Below, one piece after another: positions 60,627 through 64,000 of a DNA stretch of 64,000 nucleotides. The first letter of the stretch is position 1. Each line of letters begins with the position of its first letter. Origin of the DNA: Paracoccus aminophilus JCM 7686 (lineage in GTDB: Bacteria; Pseudomonadota; Alphaproteobacteria; Rhodobacterales; Rhodobacteraceae); assembly GCF_000444995.1 (NCBI RefSeq), contig NC_022041.1, forward strand, positions 1,152,001 to 1,216,000. Direction: 5' to 3'. Under the pieces are notes generated by a model. It was not told where the DNA came from, searched no databases, and saw only the letters and a program-made list of their open reading frames with translations. Made by a program: the position numbers and the translations under genes.

Positions 60627-61256
60627 ATGTCGCAAGCCTCTGATTTTTGGGCTTACCCGCTGCGTCATGGCGATAAGCTGCCCGGCTATGAATGGATGCC
60701 GCTCTATACGGAGCGCCTGCTCTCGTCGCGGTTTGTGTCCACGGCCATCTTTGCTGGCCGTCGCGAAGATATAGGCACCGCTCTGCTCTTGTGGGCCAAG
60801 AGCATGAAGCAGGATCCAGCAGGAACTTTGCCGGACGACGATGTCGAGCTGGCCCAGTTCGCGAGCTTTGGCACCGATGTTGGTGCGTGGCGTGAGGCGC
60901 GAACGGTTGCGCTCTATGGCTGGCGGCCGGTTCACATTGATGATGCGCCAGAAGGTGCAACACCGCGCCTCGCCCATCCGGTGATTGCCGAAATCGCGAA
61001 GGATCAATTCTCACGGCGGCGTGGGCGCGAACGTGGGCGAGAGGTTGCAGCATTTGCGATGATGAAGTCGCGGGTGCGCGGCAAGCTTCGTGAGATCAAC
61101 CACGGCAAGGTCGCTGAAAACGAATTCGCAGTGGAGCAGATCGCAGGTTGGCTGCGGGACAATGACCTCTATGTCACGGCTGAAAACGTGCGGGTCGCAA
61201 TGGAAGACGTCATGGGCGGCCCCAAGGTTGTCGCCCTGGCCGGGAGAGAGGTCTGA
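60627..61256 (+). CDS. Phage replication-region protein, DUF1376-like
   Basis: A 209-residue protein starting MSQASDFWAYPLRHGDKLPG. An N-terminal winged-helix-like region (YEWMPLYTERLLSSRFVS..., LPDDDVELAQFASF) looks like DUF1376 replication proteins. A basic linker (QFSRRRGRERGREV) and a helical C-terminal domain follow. It sits just upstream of CTGTTA repeats and a DnaA box, so it may be the origin-binding initiator. This role is inference. Confidence 0.65.
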   Translation: MSQASDFWAYPLRHGDKLPGYEWMPLYTERLLSSRFVSTAIFAGRREDIGTALLLWAKSMKQDPAGTLPDDDVELAQFASFGTDVGAWREARTVALYGWRPVHIDDAPEGATPRLAHPVIAEIAKDQFSRRRGRERGREVAAFAMMKSRVRGKLREINHGKVAENEFAVEQIAGWLRDNDLYVTAENVRVAMEDVMGGPKVVALAGREV

Positions 61257-61280
61257 TCGATACGGCGTGGTGTTAAGGTG

Positions 61281-61464
61281 CTGTTAGATAACTGAAATCA
61301 ACTGTTACGTGATGTTATGATAACAGTTACCAACAGTTACGATGTCAGGGGTTAACAGGTCTGCAACTGTTATTGCCCTACAGGACAGCACAACACATCA
61401 CACCGACATAGACAAAGACAAGAAACCTCTTATGGCGCGGCTGAGATGCTGCGCCTGTGGATAA
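61281..61464. other. Candidate prophage replication origin: repeats plus DnaA box
   Basis: The core CTGTTA or its complement occurs at 61281, 61302, 61321, 61353 and 61367, with AACAGTTAC twice at 61322-61330 and 61332-61340. A perfect DnaA box (TTATCCACA on the minus strand) lies at 61456-61464. The 238-bp stretch has no gene and is AT-richer than its flanks. It could alternatively be an operator cluster. Confidence 0.55.
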
Positions 61465-61494
61465 GTCGAGACGTGCTGAGAAACGGGGATAGCC

Positions 61495-62067
61495 ATGAAC
61501 AGCGAAGAACAGGCACAGGGCGAAAAGCGGGTTTTGCGGCTTCTGGTCGAGCCATTGAAGCGGCGCGGGCTGGCCAAGCCGTCCTCGCTGACCGTTGCTG
61601 ACTTCGAGGAAATGGTCAGAGATATGTGCGCGTGGCTCGCCTATATGTCGGCTGGGAGCCTGATGGCGCTTGAGGAGCAGGTCGCGGCAAGCCCCGGCGG
61701 CAAGGATCGCGATCGCTTCCCGATCTCGAACCAGATCCTGCAATGGGCGGGCGAGATCCAGCCGCCGGGCGACAGCGCTTCACCCTTGATCCGCGCCGTC
61801 TTTTCTCATGCCTGCGGCCAGACCGCGATCGCAGAAGGCTGGGCGCCCGAACTGCTTTTCGACTTGCGAAAGAACCGACGCTGGCCGTCTGCCTGGGCGC
61901 TCGGCACCATTCGCGATGGCGCGGCGAGCACCTTGCGCCGCTATCGTGATCTCGAAGGCCGCCTGGCCCGAGAAGGTGAGCTCGGCCCGGTGGACCTTGA
62001 CTGGTGGGATCGGCGCAACGCGGCGTTGCAGCGTTGCCGCGAAATCGGGGAAGGGGTTGCAGCATGA
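61495..62067 (+). CDS. Phage hypothetical protein
   Basis: A 190-residue helical, charged protein with motifs such as LTVADFEEMVRDMCAWLAYM and WDRRNAALQRCREIGEG. Not recognised. It follows the candidate origin and overlaps the next gene by 4 bp, so it may act in replication. Confidence 0.65.
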   Translation: MNSEEQAQGEKRVLRLLVEPLKRRGLAKPSSLTVADFEEMVRDMCAWLAYMSAGSLMALEEQVAASPGGKDRDRFPISNQILQWAGEIQPPGDSASPLIRAVFSHACGQTAIAEGWAPELLFDLRKNRRWPSAWALGTIRDGAASTLRRYRDLEGRLAREGELGPVDLDWWDRRNAALQRCREIGEGVAA

Positions 62068-62771
62068 CCAAGGACTATCGGCAAATGGCCCAAGGGAGGG
62101 CGGCGGAAGAACGGGCGCGCCTCGATGCGGTTCTGTCGCGCGCCACACCGGTAGAGGGCTGCGGTCCGCTGATCCCGGTGGCGCCCGCGCGGGGGCCGCA
62201 GGTGGTGGTGACGCCGCTGCGCATGGTGCCGGATCCGAAGGACGGAACCGGTTGGAAGGTCGAGGAAATGGGCTGGCGCGGCTTTAACGCCGTGCGCGCG
62301 GCAGATGTCTTTGACGATCTTGCCCGCCGAGCGGCTCGGAGAAAGGCGGCGCCGCCCTTCTCGCCGGGGCAGGTTCAGGTTGCGCGGCTCTATCGCGATC
62401 TGGTCGAACGCCATGATGCGGGCGGGATGCGCTGCTCAAGCCTTGAGGCTGGGCGCGGTGGCTCAAGCTCGGGTGGCGAGTTCATTGATGCCTTCATCGA
62501 AGAGGGCAGGGTGATCGATCTTTTGCGCCGTCGCATCGGGGCCGGTGTCGCCATGGCGGTGCGTCGAGTTCGGCCCTCGGCGCGGGGTGAGGGTGGCGCG
62601 CGGATCATTCACGACCGCGTGCTGGTTGATGAGATTTGCCTGCATGGACGGTCGTTTCGCGACGTGCTGGAGCGGCATGGGTGGACTGGGACCGCGCGAA
62701 ATATCAACATGCTTGTCGTGTCTTTGACTGCGGTCCTCGAGCGCATGCGCGGACATTTTGCGCCAGCCTAA
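62064..62771 (+). CDS. Phage hypothetical protein before the packaging genes
   Basis: A 235-residue protein. A basic helical start (QMAQGRAAEERARLD) is followed by a central region with GWRGFNAVRAADVFDDLARRAARR and a C-terminal region LVDEICLHGRSFRDVLERHGW that looks like a helix-turn-helix (only parts are cited). It stands where late-gene activators lie, just ahead of HNH and terminase. Function unproven. Confidence 0.6.
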   Translation: MTKDYRQMAQGRAAEERARLDAVLSRATPVEGCGPLIPVAPARGPQVVVTPLRMVPDPKDGTGWKVEEMGWRGFNAVRAADVFDDLARRAARRKAAPPFSPGQVQVARLYRDLVERHDAGGMRCSSLEAGRGGSSSGGEFIDAFIEEGRVIDLLRRRIGAGVAMAVRRVRPSARGEGGARIIHDRVLVDEICLHGRSFRDVLERHGWTGTARNINMLVVSLTAVLERMRGHFAPA

Positions 62772-62883
62772 GTCAAACCCTCTTGACTGCTTAGGACGCA
62801 CGGCCCTATCAATCTTTCTATCATCTATCAGTGCGCCCGGCGGGATCATCCCAAGCCGGGCGCACTGCGTTTCAGGGTCTGCG

Positions 62884-63231
62884 ATGTCGCGTCACGCTCT
62901 CTATAAGACGGCGCGGTGGCGGTCTGCCCGGCTTGCGCATCTGCGACAGGAACCACTTTGCCGGATGTGCCAGCTGCGCGGCATCCTCAATGATGGATCT
63001 CGGTCAGCGTCGGGCGAGCCGCAGGGCAACCCGAAGCGGCGCTTTCTAGTGGTCGATCACGTCATCCCGCACCGCGGCGATCTGGTTCTCTTCTGGGATC
63101 AGTCGAATTGGCAGACGCTCTGCCCCGATCATCATGACGTGGTGAAGCAGCGCGAAGAGGTGCGGGGCTTCTCGAACGCGCGGGGCCCGGACGGATGGCC
63201 GCTCGACCCGCAGCATCCGGCGAACCGGTAG
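62884..63231 (+). CDS. HNH endonuclease (packaging-associated)
   Basis: A 115-residue HNH nuclease. Zinc cysteines are in PLCRMC near residue 27 and TLCPDHHDVVK near residue 82. The catalytic histidine is in VVDHVIPHRGD, with Asn in SNWQTL. Phage HNH proteins beside terminase assist DNA cleavage at cos. ATG 62884 starts MSRHALYKTARWRSAR, the usual family opening. Confidence 0.9.
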   Translation: MSRHALYKTARWRSARLAHLRQEPLCRMCQLRGILNDGSRSASGEPQGNPKRRFLVVDHVIPHRGDLVLFWDQSNWQTLCPDHHDVVKQREEVRGFSNARGPDGWPLDPQHPANR

Positions 63232-63386
63232 GGCCCCAGCGCGATCCGTCAGCGCGTTGCCAAAATGTCACAGATGGGAGGGGGGAGGTCGAAAGTTCAG
63301 GGGCGTCGGGCCCAGGGACCGGCGTCCATCCTTTCTGTGCGCAAAGTCGAAATTGGATAGAAAAAGCCCAAGGTTAGGAAGAGGTA

Positions 63387-63860
63387 ATGGCAAGGGGACG
63401 CAAGCCTGCCGAGTCTGTCGTCGTGCCGATGAAGGACGACGGCGACGCCGGTCACAATCTGCAGGCCCGTGCTATCGCCCGCGCCGCCGAGCTTCGGCCC
63501 GAAGGGCTGCTCGACAAAGAACGCTGGGTTTATGACCGGTTGGCGCCCCACCTTTGCCATCCGACCAAGGCCCGACTGAACGAGATCAACATCTTCATGT
63601 TCGTTCAGCTTTGCCGGTCGGTTGTGCGCTACGAAGATTACCAGCTGCTGCTGGCCGAGTTGGGCGAGACCTATACCGCGCAGACGCGCAACGGCATCCA
63701 GATCAAATCCCGGCCCGAGATCGCCCAGCTCAACGAGACTTGGCGGCAGATCCGTGCGCTTGGGGGCGACTTCGGTATGACGCCGGCGGCAGAGCGTTCG
63801 CTTGGCGGGGGTGGCCAGCTTGGCTTCACCTTCCCGGACAACGGCGATGACTTCACTTGA
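63387..63860 (+). CDS. Phage terminase small subunit, P27 family
   Basis: A 157-residue DNA-recognition subunit of the packaging motor. It is a P27-type protein with MARGRKPAESVVVPM, LLDKERWVYDRLAPHL and RYEDYQLLLAELGETYTA. It overlaps the large-subunit start by 14 bp and lies 155 bp after HNH. Confidence 0.88.
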   Translation: MARGRKPAESVVVPMKDDGDAGHNLQARAIARAAELRPEGLLDKERWVYDRLAPHLCHPTKARLNEINIFMFVQLCRSVVRYEDYQLLLAELGETYTAQTRNGIQIKSRPEIAQLNETWRQIRALGGDFGMTPAAERSLGGGGQLGFTFPDNGDDFT

Positions 63861-64000
63861 AGCCGCGCCGGCGGATCGCTATGCGGCCGATCCAGTCACC
63901 GCTTGGGCCGAGGATGTGGCGGCCGGGAAGGTCACTGCCGGGCCGCATGTGCGTAACGCCGCCGCGCGGCACATCCGCGATCTGGCCGAAGGACCGGGGC
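63847..64000 (+). CDS. Phage terminase large subunit, 5' end only
   Basis: The first 51 codons (MTSLEAAPADRYAADPVTAWAEDV..., then AARHIRDLAEGPG) match the usual N-terminus of Terminase_1-type large subunits, the ATPase/nuclease that fills the head. The gene runs out of the window. Its ATG overlaps the small subunit by 14 bp. Confidence 0.85.
   Translation, partial: MTSLEAAPADRYAADPVTAWAEDVAAGKVTAGPHVRNAAARHIRDLAEGPG

Larger units (their letters stand above)
53131..64000. mobile_element. Temperate prophage (siphovirus-type), right end outside window
   Basis: The region holds, in order, an integrase and a leftward operon of small genes, an immunity region with repressor, operators and Cro-like gene, rightward early genes, a candidate origin, an HNH nuclease, and small and large terminase genes. 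Codon use and gene density differ from the chromosome: 4-bp overlaps and genes below 100 codons dominate. The order is lambda-like. HNH next to a P27-type terminase suggests an HK97-like head and cos packaging (inference). At least 10.9 kb is present; structural genes should follow. Confidence 0.95.

Noticed and set aside
61257..61400. Repeats read as a CRISPR array
   Set aside because: Repeat units are only 6-10 bp, occur in both orientations and lack spacers of constant length; an origin or operator cluster fits better.

Overview
The window is high-GC DNA from an alphaproteobacterium, most likely Rhodobacterales and probably Paracoccus-like. This rests on the adjacent sciP and ctrA genes, the oxygen-dependent (CobG-type) cobalamin pathway, the Ala/Lys-rich tail on ribosomal protein L21, and the general gene content. 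No rRNA, tRNA, CRISPR array or insertion sequence was recognised. The genus is inference.

Bases 1-12900 hold a chromosomal mixture. First come the peroxide-defence genes ahpC and a cut-off ahpF, with an OxyR-type site upstream of ahpC. A four-gene unit on the minus strand follows: a FabH/OleA-like synthase, an OleD-like reductase, a metallo-beta-lactamase-fold hydrolase and an adenylate-forming enzyme. It is divergent from a TetR regulator and a sulfotransferase, and two matching palindromes lie in the shared promoter region. After it come a class III aminotransferase, a PfkB-family kinase, a rhodanese, a TonB-C-domain protein and a LysR regulator.

Bases 12959-28228 are a nearly complete late aerobic cobalamin cluster. 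A cobalamin riboswitch leads into a DUF1636 gene, cobW, cobN, a fused cobG-cobH gene, cobI and cobJ. The genes cobL-cobE-cobM-cobB-cobF form a second minus-strand unit. cobK is inverted between the two, and cobO-cobQ run divergently from the riboswitch. cobA, cobC, cobD, cobS/T and the nucleotide-loop genes are not in the window.

Bases 28200-52600 are ordinary chromosome with a sulfur theme: a flavin-dependent monooxygenase, a serine acetyltransferase and a cysA-sbp-cysT-cysW sulfate/thiosulfate importer. There is also a polar amino-acid ABC importer, a cupin regulator divergent from an EamA exporter, a double-CDGSH protein, and a periplasmic molybdenum hydroxylase with its cytochrome c and XdhC/MocA maturation factors. 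rplU-rpmA, sufE, mnmA and sciP follow.

At about base 53131 the reading frame of ctrA, the cell-cycle/motility master regulator, is broken by a prophage that runs to the window end. Its leftward arm carries an integrase and about a dozen small genes. The immunity region has a short repressor and a Cro-like gene, with five copies of one operator (ATGC-N5-GCAT) at the two early promoters. The rightward arm carries early regulators, a small DNA methyltransferase-like protein, a triple HTH-repeat protein, a candidate origin (CTGTTA repeats plus a consensus DnaA box), an HNH nuclease and terminase genes. Integration into ctrA and the lambda-like control circuit are the most interesting features here.
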